Assembly (NCBI GenBank): GCA_002501285.1
Contig: DLSG01000070.1
Coordinates: forward strand, 467-21,157
Length of the DNA: 20,691 bases
Direction of reading: 5' to 3'
DNA from: Christensenella sp. UBA7868
Lineage (GTDB): Bacteria > Bacillota > Clostridia > Christensenellales > UBA1242
Position numbers and translations under genes: made by a program. Below, in pieces: positions 1-10,500 of the stretch; positions within the stretch are counted from its first letter, which is position 1; each line of letters begins with the position of its first letter. The notes under the pieces are model-generated. The model worked only from the letters and a program-made list of their open reading frames with translations. It was not told where the DNA came from and did no database searches.

Positions 1-565
1 ATTTTTTATTTTGCTCTGATTGGCTTTCTTTATATCTTCGTTCTAAATTTTCTAGAGAGTTTTGCAATACAAACATGAAATCACGTTTTAAATTTCTGAT
101 GTTGTTTGTATATGCGTTGATTTTAAGTTTATCAAAATCATTTAGACGGGAAATTTTGTTTAATGCTTCCATTTTGGTTAATCTGCTTGGATAAAAATCA
201 TATTTATTGATGTTTGTCATGAAAAGAGTGTTTTCTTTTTCATTAATTTTTAAAAACAAAGAAATGTCGCCTAAATATGCTATACGAAGATAAATATTAT
301 CAGTTTTAGCATTTTTAACACGATATTCTTGGTCGTCTAGTTTACATTTTTTGAAAAAATCTTTCACTTTAATGAATGTTTTTGTATCAAGTTCGGGAGT
401 AATTTCAACTTTTTCGATGTTTACTTTATTTTTTTTATCGGTGTTATAGGCTGTAATAAAATCTTTTCCAGCATCTATTACATAAACTGGTTCGTTAAAA
501 TTTTCGTTTTTAACAAAATTTGTGTTTATAACAAAATTCTTTTTTAATTTGTTAACTTTTTTCAT
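1..565 (-). CDS. Hypothetical protein, C-terminally truncated by window edge
   Basis: I translated this frame by hand from the ATG at 565-563. It stays open for 188 codons to the window edge, so the 3' end is missing. The start lies two bases after the TAA stop of the ttcA-like gene (TAA-TT-ATG), which suggests one operon with translational coupling. An AGGA lies about 12 bases upstream, inside the end of the preceding gene. The product starts MKKVNKLKKNFVINTNF. It is soluble-looking, rich in Lys, Asn, Asp and Glu, and has no signal peptide or membrane segment. The middle (about residues 30-130) looks like mixed alpha/beta sequence. The last 40 visible residues are highly charged and probably helical or coiled coil, with motifs such as NLKRDF and LENLERRYKES. 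I recognise no family. It is probably cytoplasmic, and the operon position gives only weak guilt-by-association with tRNA thiolation. A real gene is likely; its function is unknown. Confidence 0.8.
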   Translation of the reverse strand, partial: MKKVNKLKKNFVINTNFVKNENFNEPVYVIDAGKDFITAYNTDKKNKVNIEKVEITPELDTKTFIKVKDFFKKCKLDDQEYRVKNAKTDNIYLRIAYLGDISLFLKINEKENTLFMTNINKYDFYPSRLTKMEALNKISRLNDFDKLKINAYTNNIRNLKRDFMFVLQNSLENLERRYKESQSEQNKK

Positions 566-567
566 AA

Positions 568-1320
568 TTATTCGCTATCCTTTTTTGTTTTGGGTTGTTC
601 TTTTGTTTGGTATTTATCATATAAATTGTAACTTTCTGGGCTTATAATTGCGCGAAAAGCACGATCTGATGATATTGGAATATCTTTTTTAATTTCTTTT
701 AATAAATTTTTAATATATTCTCGCTGTGTTTTGTGATTTGCGGGGCAACAATTGAAAAATACGGGCATTGTTTTAGATTCGTTTATTGTTTCTCGCTCTT
801 CAATGAAAATCATTGGTCTTATTACGGTGATGCCGATGTTTGTTAAAAGCATTTTTGGGGCAAAAGTAGATAATCTTCCTTCGTAAAACATACTTAAAAA
901 GAATGTTTCTAAAAGGTCGTCTTTTGTATGGCCAAGAGCAACTTTATTGCAACCAAATTCTTTGGCTTTTGTGTTTAAAATTCCACGTCGAAGTTTTGCA
1001 CATAACGAGCATGGATTTTTTTCTTTACGCTCGGTGAAAACAATGTCGTAAATTTGACTTTCAATAACATGAAATTCTACGCCCAGTTTATCGCAATAAT
1101 CTTTTACTTTTGAGTAGTCACTTTTGCCATTAAAGAGATCGACTGAAAGGGCAACTAGGCTGAATTTTTGTGGCGAAAAGCGCTTGTAGGCACTTAAAAG
1201 AGTTAGTAAAACCAAACTATCTTTTCCACCAGATAAGCCTACGGCTATTTTGTCGCCGTCTTCTATTAGATTATAAGTTTCAATGCATTTTCTAAACTTG
1301 CTTAATAATTTTTGTAACAT
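568..1320 (-). CDS. ttcA: TtcA-family tRNA 2-thiocytidine biosynthesis-like protein
   Basis: This is a 250-residue PP-loop ATPase of the TtcA/TilS superfamily. Visible motifs, in order, are the PP-loop SGGKDS (30-35), the cysteine pair in NPCSLCAKLRRG (C104 and C107), GHTKDD (130-135) followed by LETFFLSMFYEG, and a third cysteine site in NCCPANHKTQRE (C191/C192). In characterised TtcA, three such cysteines hold a [4Fe-4S] cluster. The PP-loop adenylates C32 of tRNA before sulfur is inserted to give s2C32. By homology this protein should be a cytoplasmic tRNA thiolase. Its short length and the CPA-type third site fit the clostridial TtcA-like branch, whose exact target nucleotide is less certain than in enterobacteria, so ttcA is a family-level symbol. 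The start is chosen because MLQKLLSKFRKCIETYNLI matches the usual N-terminus of the family. There is no Shine-Dalgarno sequence upstream. It is first in a leftward operon with the truncated gene at 1-565. Confidence 0.9.
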   Translation of the reverse strand: MLQKLLSKFRKCIETYNLIEDGDKIAVGLSGGKDSLVLLTLLSAYKRFSPQKFSLVALSVDLFNGKSDYSKVKDYCDKLGVEFHVIESQIYDIVFTERKEKNPCSLCAKLRRGILNTKAKEFGCNKVALGHTKDDLLETFFLSMFYEGRLSTFAPKMLLTNIGITVIRPMIFIEERETINESKTMPVFFNCCPANHKTQREYIKNLLKEIKKDIPISSDRAFRAIISPESYNLYDKYQTKEQPKTKKDSE

Positions 1321-1327
1321 AACGATT

Positions 1328-1356
1328 ATTTTATAAAATTTATCAAAATTTGTAAA
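1328..1356 (-). promoter_or_regulatory. Putative sigmaA promoter for the ttcA-like operon (leaderless)
   Basis: Read on the minus strand there is a TTTACA (1356-1351), a 17-base spacer and a TAAAAT (1333-1328). Each box differs from consensus at one position. The predicted transcription start is at about 1321-1320, on or next to the A of the ATG. That would leave no leader, which agrees with the lack of any Shine-Dalgarno sequence before this gene. The call is tentative because AT-rich DNA yields such boxes by chance. Confidence 0.5.
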
Positions 1357-1398
1357 GGAAAATAAACATCATTTTTTAATATTTGCAGTCTTTTTTAT

Positions 1399-1428
1399 TT
1401 GACAAAATTCCCTTTATATGTCTATAAT
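1399..1428 (+). promoter_or_regulatory. Consensus sigmaA promoter of the giant lipoprotein gene
   Basis: A perfect TTGACA (1399-1404) and a perfect TATAAT (1423-1428) are separated by 18 bases. Transcription should start near 1435, giving a leader of about 86 bases before the ATG at 1521. The -10 box is the left half of a 7-bp AT inverted repeat (TATAATT at 1423-1429, AATTATA at 1435-1441) that spans the start site. This could be an operator or mere composition. Two full-consensus boxes predict a strong, activator-independent promoter. Confidence 0.8.
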
Positions 1429-1507
1429 TATATAAATTATAATATAATTTGATTTTTATGTTATAAAACAAAAACTATAAAGCAAAATAAAATTAACTAT
1501 ATAAGTT

Positions 1508-1511
1508 GAGG
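1508..1511 (+). promoter_or_regulatory. Ribosome binding site GAGG deciding the start at 1521
   Basis: GAGG at 1508-1511 is the only Shine-Dalgarno-like stretch here. It sits 9 bases before the ATG at 1521 and only 3 bases before the ATG at 1515. The TTG at 1506 overlaps it and cannot be served by it. The ATG at 1521 also gives a classic signal peptide beginning MKKF, so it is the preferred start. Confidence 0.7.
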
Positions 1512-1520
1512 TTTATGAAA

Positions 1521-1586
1521 ATGAAAAAATTTTTAACTGTTTTAATTTTTACATTAATGTCTTTTACGACCTTGTTTTTTGGCTGT
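1521..1586 (+). other. Lipoprotein signal peptide and lipobox
   Basis: The basic start MKK is followed by a hydrophobic core, FLTVLIFTLMSFTTLFF, then Gly21 and Cys22 (TGT at 1584-1586). Gly-Cys at -1/+1 fits signal peptidase II cleavage. Positions -3 and -2 are both Phe, whereas Leu and Ala/Ser are usual, so the lipobox is off-consensus. The mature protein starts C-K-D-K, and the Asp two places after the Cys does not argue against retention at the cell surface in a Gram-positive. Confidence 0.82.
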
Positions 1587-4500
1587 AAAGATAAGTATCT
1601 AAATTTTAAAATTGAAATTAATGGAGAAAGTGAAATTACGCTTCTGTCTGGGGAAGATGTAATTGACGAAGAAGACTCTAATTTCAAAATAGTGGAAGTT
1701 TTAATTAAAAATGCGCCAAACGATAATTGTCGCATTATTTCATATTCAGTTTCACAAAACAATATAGTTACTGTTGAAGAAATTGCCTCAACAAGCAAGG
1801 ATATTAAAAGATATAAAATTACCGCTCTTGAAAATATTACCGCATCAAAACCTTCAACTATTATTACCTTCTTTACTGCGGAAGGGGATAGAAATTGTTC
1901 GCTTAAAGTTGATGTTGAAATTCCTATAACAAATTTGGTTGCAAATTCGGGATATAAAGTTGTTGCTGTAAGTGATGGACAACCTTATTACATAGATTCT
2001 TCAAAAGCATTTGAATTTAGTCCTGCTAACACAACCGAAAGAGAAGTTAGGTTTGAACTTGTTGATGAAACTTTAATAAATAGATTTGGAGTTTCTGTAA
2101 GCCATAATGGTGCTGTTGTAATTGAAAGATATTTTGACGAAGAAGGTTTGTCTATTGGTTCTAAATTTCAAGTTAGAGCAACAAGTGTAAATAGAAGTGG
2201 TCAACTTTTGGAAGCACTTATTGATGTTAATGTTTTAAGAGATTTAGAAAACAGTGAAATTACTTTTTCTCACAACCTTGGTGGAATCCATTCGTTTACG
2301 GGTGATGAGGACACTGAAACTGTGAACTCTATCAATTCTTTAATGCAAAATGGCTTGGTTTTTGCAAGCAATATTGAAGAACTTAAAAATGCAGATTTTA
2401 GCGTTGAAATTAATGAAAGATTTGGGCTTAACTTTAACGACCTTGAGGTTTTGTTTGACAAAAAAACTTTGTCTAATGTTTTAATTGAAAGCGATACGGC
2501 AAATTCTACATTAAACAAAAAGATGTTCAAAATTTACTCTAAAAATCCAGGTGTTGACCAAGTTGAAATCACAATTAAATATAAATCAGTTTCAGAGTAT
2601 GCAAAAACATTTATTATACCTATCAAAGTTTTGGAGTATCCAAACTCTTTAATTGTTAATGATAGTTTAAGTTCGGTTTATAATATTTTTGACTATTATA
2701 TGGGAAATAGTAAAGGTCAAGAATTTAAAGTAAATATTCAAAAAATTGGTGCTTTCGATAAAACTTTTAAAATAAATATTTCACAAGAAGATTTTGAATA
2801 TATTGAAATCAGATATTTAAACGAAATTTTAGATTATGAAAACTTAATTAATATGGTTTTTGAAAATGATTCTTCAATATTTGTTAAAGCAAAAGAAGTT
2901 GAAGGTTCGGGAAAAACTATTGAAATTGAATTTTATTCTAACATTTTAAAAGATGCTGACTTAACAGATTTAGACGAAGCGTTTAATGGGCTTTACAAAA
3001 AAATTGATTTAGAATTAATTCCAGGAATAAGAAGTTTAGATTATGACAATATTGTAAAAGACGAATTATATTTAGAACAAGGCAAAACTATTGTTATTCC
3101 TTATTTGATTAATGGCACAGTTGTTCCAATGTTGAATGAATTTGTAAATTTGGAAATTGTTTCTGGTGATAATTTAGTTCAAATAAGCAAAGAAGATAAT
3201 AAATTTACTTTAAAATCTACTGGAAATGTTGGTGAAGTTGAATTCTATTTGGTTAGTGAAAACGGAATTGATACTTTAAGAAAAACTGTTAAGATTTATG
3301 CTGGTTACAACGAAAATTTGGAAGATAAATTTACTCTTGACTTGTTTGGAAATAACATTAAAAAAATTGAAAATGTTGATGGCGAAGGAAATATTTCATA
3401 TAGTTATTTCATTGGAACTATAATAAATAAAAATTCTGCAAATTTCAGAATTTTAAATCCACAAAAATCTACGATTTATAAAACTGAAATTAGTGCTAAA
3501 CGAAAAGTTGAAAATAATGGACAATTTACGTTAGAAGATTGTGACGATGTTAGAGTGTCTGTTTTAAATAAAGACGAACTTTTGTTTAATATTTATGCCT
3601 TGAATAATTGTGAAGATACTATTGTTATTGAAGTTAAAATTTGGGTTTATAACGATAATAGTGAAGTGAACGAGGACGGAAAACTAATAAAAGAAGTTGA
3701 AACTATAAAAGGTATTCCGTTTGAAATTAAAACATATGAACCTTTAACTTCTGTTACTTTCAATGGTGGTGAAATTTCAAGTGAAACTACTTTAATTGAC
3801 GGCGAAGCGTTAGATATAGATAGTTTAAACAAAAAAATGAATGAACTTAACCTTAACGATTTAATCTCGATTAAGGGAAAAACTGAAGGTATTGAAGTTA
3901 AATATATTTTCCCAGATAATTTGCTTGAAGCCGAATATGAAGTGGATAGTGAAGGAAATAAAACTGGAACAATTTTAAACGAAAGAGATTTTAACAGAAT
4001 TGAAAAAAGTGAAAAAGAAATTTTTGATAAATTCTATTTCCATGTGGCTAAAAATCATAAATTTATAAATGGTCAATATGTTTTTGGCGTAACTATTTCG
4101 GTTTATGACTTAAAAGGTGGTGACGAACCATATATTTTAACTTTGAAAGTTATCTTAAAACAACAAGTTAAACCTGATAAAGTAGTTATTAAAAATGATA
4201 ATGGTTTTGTTTATATTGCTAATAATTCTTCTAGAATTGAACAAATTAAAGCCGAAGTTATTGGGGAAAATGGAAAACAAGTTACAAACGGAAGTTTGTA
4301 TTTTGAAAGTTTTGGACAAAGTGCTGATGTAAATCCTGATACGGGTGTAATTACTGTAAACTTTGCAGGAATTACAAGAGTTAGAGTTTATGCAAAAGCA
4401 AGTAAGTATCAAGATGACGGATATTATTCACGTTTTACTGATGTTTATGTTGTTGTTGCGGACGGAAGCAAAAACTATCCATACATTTTAACTGATATTG

Positions 4501-7500
4501 GCAGTGCGGTTAAAAATAAATATTACACTTTGGCTGGAGATGTTATTGTTAATAACACAATTGACGCTGACAAAACTCCAAGCGGAATTAAAGGCGAATT
4601 TGCTTATTTAGAATATTCAAATGTAACAAAAAGAACAAATTCTTTAATTTTTAGAGGAACTGGAAGTATCTTTGGCGAAACAAATATTTGTAATCTTGAA
4701 AACATTAATATTGTTTATGACCAAAACTCAACACAAATAAGTGAAAACTTTGGTTTAATTGCGAAAGTTAATAATGCAGAAATAAATAATGTTAGTTTAA
4801 TTATTAACAGTCTTCAAATTGAAAATGTAAATTCTGGGGCTGTAAATGTTGGTTTAATGTTTGTTGAAAACAATAGTATTATTAGAAATGCGCAAGTAGT
4901 GTCAAGCGGAAACGGATTAGGCGACATTGCTTTAAAAGGTAACGCAATTAATTTTGGTGGGCTTGTTTATACAAATGCTTTAAATGGAGAAATTTTAGGA
5001 GATTTTAATTTCTTATCTAATGAAAGCAATTTTAATATAAGTTTAAAAGTTATTGACCTTTTAAGTGAAAATGCAGAAGTGGCTGGCGGACTTGTTGGTG
5101 AAAACTTTGGGCATCTTGAAGGATTAAAGGTAAATGCTGAAATAAACTCAAACGCTAAATATGTTGGCGGAATTGCAGGAAAAATTGAAAGTATTAACAA
5201 AGTTTATAAAAACTTATATTTCACAGGAAATATTTTAACTAATCATAATGAATCAGTTGTAGGCGCTATTGCTTCAAAAGTAAATGTTACAAATGCTGGT
5301 GACAAAATTGACTTTGAACTTGTTTTTGCAGAATTTTTAAGTGAAAATAATAATTCACACTCTTCAATTAGCGGAAAACTTGTTGGTGGACTTTTTGGTG
5401 AGGCTGGCTTTAATGGTGACGCAAGAACAAATGTTAAATATTCATTTGTAAAAAGTTATAACAATGTTTGTGCTTTGAAAGGTGATGTTGTTGGTGGACT
5501 TGTTGGAAAACTTAACACGCAAGGCAAAATGCTTGCAGTTTATGCTGATGCAAAAGTTGAAGGCTTTGACGATAACAGCGTAATCGGAGCAATTTGCGGA
5601 AGTTTAAATAATGACTTTGTTTTAAGCGATAGTTACAGCGGGGTAAGTGGAGCAAAAACCCTTGTTGGTTTAAAATCTGGAAAATTAACTTTAAATGAAG
5701 TTTACTCTACTCAATCTACTCAAGAAAAAGAAAGTGATGACAACTTCACAATGTTCTTTGATAAATATAACTATATGCAAGTTATTTCCGCTGTGGAAAA
5801 TGGAAAATATATTTTCAATGATGACAACTACTTTAAATATTCACCTTCTGAAAATGGGGGGCTTCCTTATATCGTTTATAAGGAAAGCGATGGTTATAAA
5901 AAACTTATGACCGTTGTTGTTAAAAGTTTAAATGCTACATTTGTGGTTAAAGATTTTGTTCAAAATAGTAACGGCAAATATAGTTATGGCGTTGAAAAAA
6001 ATGTTGTTGTAATTAATGATGAAACAGGAAATAAAGCAGTAATTTATTATAAAAATGGGCTTGAATATGATATTTCTAGTTTAATTAATCTTTCTGTTAG
6101 TCCTAGTGATGCGTCAAGAAATTTTGAATATTTAAGTTTAAATGAAAAAGTTTTACAAATTTCAAAAAGCGGAAATGCTGTTAAAATTAAAGTTGTGGGC
6201 ACAGGTAGTGCAGGCGTTGAAATTGTAAGTGTTTATGATAAAAATATAAGAGCGTATGTTTATATTGATGTTGAAAGTCGTGCTGATAGTATCAGCGTGC
6301 CAGACGAAATTGTTTTAAGCACAGGCTTTACAAAACAAATGGATATTAGCTTATCTAATAAAACTGATACAAATGGTGTTTACTTTAATTTGATAGACGC
6401 AGATGTCGCTTCTAAATTATTGATTAACAACACTTCTTCTGATGAAAATAACGAAATTTATATTAAAGATTCGCTTATTATGTTTACTGGTATTGATAAT
6501 TTAGATGACGGAAAAGTTATTGGAATTGCACCTTTCTATCAAGTTATGTTAGGCGGGAAAGCAGTAAACTTTATCGACTATGATAATTACAATGAAATTA
6601 ATTTTAAAATTATTAATCAAGCAACTCAAATTACAAGTTCGGTTAATTATTTTGCTATAAGTGAAAATGAAGAAATTTCCTTTGATGTTTATGTTGATTA
6701 TCCATACGACTCTACAAGTCAAGAACTTGTGTTTGAAAGTTTAGACGCTGACGACTTTGCGTTAGATTATTATTTTGACATTAAATTTAATGTAAGCGGT
6801 TCTAGTGCGCAAACACTATTTAATGTAAAATTAAAAGCGTTAAATGTAAATTTATTAAAAGACAAAACTTTTGAATTAAAAATTAAACATAAAGTAAATG
6901 GAATTGTTAATGAAGATGTTTTTGCAAGCGTTGTTGCTGATTTAAAAAGCAGTAAACTTAAAGGTGTGGAACTAAATCATTATTCAAGCAGTGTTCATTA
7001 TTACGATTCATATAGTTATATTTTAAGAAAAGAAACAAATCCAAGTTTTAAAATAGTTAAAGGAAACTTTGGTGTTTTAAATATTAACTTATATCCACAA
7101 TATGCAAATATCACTGATATTGAAATTACAAGTTCAATTGAAGGCGGAAACAGAATTAATTTTGGTCAACTTGCTTTAAATGATAATGACGAACTTGAAA
7201 TTACTGCACATAAATCTAATTTAGCAAGCGGAATTAAATTAAAAATCGATAAAGATGAAATTAGAAAAAATGGCGGAAATCTTTATATTTCTACACTTCT
7301 TGGAACTAATGTTTTAAATGAAACTGTATTTACAATTACTGTTACTGTTTATTATGGAATTGGACTTAAATTTGAGCCTGTAACAATTGAACTTGTTGCA
7401 AAACCTTTAACTACTATTATGCTTACAAACAATAGTGGTAAAGATAATTTCGTTTTAGCAAAAGGCGGACAAATTGAATTTGATATTAACGCTGTGAATA

Positions 7501-10500
7501 TTGAAGAAGGTTTTGAAGCAGGACTTGATAATTTTGAATTTAGTATAAATAACAACAAATTACAACCTGTAAGTTTTGATACTGGAATTGTGAACAAAGA
7601 TGGATTTACTTTTGTTATTGACCCAGAAACAAAATCTTTATTTGGCGTAAAAGTTGAAAATGGGAAATTAGTTGTTTTAAGTGATATTTTAAATTCTAGA
7701 AACACAGTTTTAACAATTATGCCAATTTATGAAGGCGTAGTTGACGGAAAATATGTTCAAAGTGAAGGCTCTAAAATTTATTTAACAATTGCTGATTTCT
7801 ATGTTTCTGATGTTAGCGTAGAAAATGTTGAGGACGGAGTTTTAACAAATTATTTAGGAAATTCTACAATTTTAAAAGCAAATTTAATTGTTGAAACTTG
7901 CGAAAGTATTTATTATTACGACCAAAGTGATAATATTATTTCAAAATACCAATACTTTGATAATGACGGAAATTTAGTAAATGTTAATTTTGATTTTAAT
8001 TTAAGAGAATTAGAATATTCTAACATTAAACTAAAAATAAGAAATTTACAAGAAACAATTTCTAAATCTAATTTAAGTTGGAACTTAATAACTGTAAATA
8101 ATAGTGGAAATTATATTTATAACAACTTAAAAGCATTAACAAATTATACTAATTTCTCTGTAAATGTTGATGCTGACGGATATTATTATGTTTATGGAAA
8201 AGTTGTATCTGTAAATAATTTGTTATTAAAAGTAAATTTAAGTTACGAAAATGGAATTGTAAGTTTAAATGAAAATTCTAATAACGAACTTACTGTTAGA
8301 TTTGCTTTAAACATTAAAACGCAATCTAGTTTAGACAACCCAACCCCTATTAGAACAAGTGAAGAATTTTTAACAAAACTTGAAGAGGGCGGAGATTATA
8401 TTCTTTTGAATGATATTACTTTGCCAGCAAGTTTTGGTGGAATTAATGTAAACATTTCAAGTTTTGATGGAAATAATAAAATTATTAACATTCAAGGATT
8501 TAGTATTAGTGACGCAACAATTACTAATTTAGGTCTATTTAATGAAATTGGTGAAAATACTGTTATTAAAAATGTTACTGTAAATATTTTGCCAACGCTA
8601 TTTATGACAGATAATTATTATTATGGATTAAATGTTAATGCACAAGCACTTGAAAGTTTAAACTTTGGTGTTATTGCGGGAACAAATAATGGTGTAATAA
8701 CTAATTGTAAAGTTATTAATAACAATTTTAGATTAATAAACAATCAAAATGCTTATAAAGAAGTTTGTATTAATGTAATATCAAGCGAAGAAAAAACAAT
8801 TAATATTGGCGGATTGGTTGGCGAAAATAACGGATATATTACTCATAGTAGTGTGGGTGATAGAACTTCTAAAAATTCTATTAAAATTATTGGCAAAGCA
8901 CAAATTGGAGGTTTTGCTAGTGTAAACAATAATAAAATTGCATCAAGTTATGTTGTAAACACTGAAATTCATAACAATTCGCAAAGCAAATTAACTGCTG
9001 GTTTTGTTTGTGAAAATAATTCAAATGCTTTTGTTCAAACAAGTTTTGTTCAAGGGTACAGCGAAAACCCAAGCGAAATTGAATTGAATAAACATATTTT
9101 AGACGGCGGAATTTTTGCTAATGGTTATGTTGGTGGATTTGTAACAAATAACAGCGGGTTTGTAAAAGATTGTTATTCTAACATTATGATAACAACAAAT
9201 AAACGTGCTAGTGGTTTTGTTTATGACAATACTCGTGGCACAGTTGAAACCTGCTTATCCGCTTCAACAAGCGTTAGTGGATCACAAAGTTTTAGATATT
9301 TTACGGGTAATGACGAAGAAAACTTAACTTTAAATTCTGCTTCTGGAGTTAAATATAGTTATTATCTTCTTGATGATGCGTCTGATAAAAATGGCGGTGA
9401 AGGAGAATATGACGAACCTGCTAATGGAATAGTTAGTTTTGAAGATGCAAGTTTCTTTGAAGGATTTATTAGCGATGGCTCTTTAAGTTCTATTTGGAAT
9501 TTTAGTAGTAAAATAATGCCAAGACTTGTAGATGCTGATAAAACTATTATTTCGGAAAGACAACTTTTAGAATCTTCAAGCAGTGAAAAATTTGAATATA
9601 TATATATTAATAACTTAAAAGGTAGTATAAATAATCCTATTTTAGTTGCTTCAACTGACCAATTCTTTGAAGCATTAACAAACGAAGAAAATTTATATTC
9701 TTATTATTACAATGGAAAGATTGTTAAAACTAAAATTAATTACAACTATATTGAAATTATTAAAGATTTAGATTTATCTAAAATCATTGATAAAAACAAT
9801 ATAGAATCATCAACAACTAACAATGTTCAAAAATTGCAAGATATTATCTTTGCAGGAAAAATGAACGGAAATGGAATGGAACTTTCTCACATTACAATAA
9901 CTGCTCAAAACGATAAAGTTAAATATTCTTCATTTGGACTATTTAAACAAATCGGTAGCGTTGATACTTATGATAGTTATGGTAATGTTTATAACAATAA
10001 ACTTGGTGATGATGGTTTAACTGTTATTAAAAACTTAAAACTTTCTATTGACAGTATGACTGCTACTATTACAAAATCGGTTGGAACATTAAGCGGAGAA
10101 GTTATAAATTCTAAACTTTACAATATTGATGTTTATTCTAACAACGGGGTTGTTGTAACAGGAAATAACATTGTTGGCGGTATTGCGGGAAGAATAAGCG
10201 GAAACAGTTATGTAAAAGGCGTTTCAAGTAACTTATCGGTTAAGGCTACAATGGAAAACAGGTCGCACGAAGAATTGTATCAAACTTCTAGCGTTAAACG
10301 TGTTTATAAAAATGCTTTTGACATTTTAGAAGATGACCTTAACGATAATGTAAATATTGTTGGTGGTTTGTTTGGTGTAGTAGATATTTACAAAACTCAA
10401 ATAAAATCATTTAACGAAGTTTCATCTTCAAATTCTTATTATGTGCTTGCTAATATTAATCGTGAAAACGAACAATCTTTTGACAAAGCACAAATTCAAT

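Noticed and set aside
1506..1520. TTG start at 1506 or ATG start at 1515 for the giant gene
   Set aside because: The TTG overlaps the only GAGG, and the ATG at 1515 is just 3 bases from it. The ATG at 1521 has proper spacing and gives a normal signal peptide.
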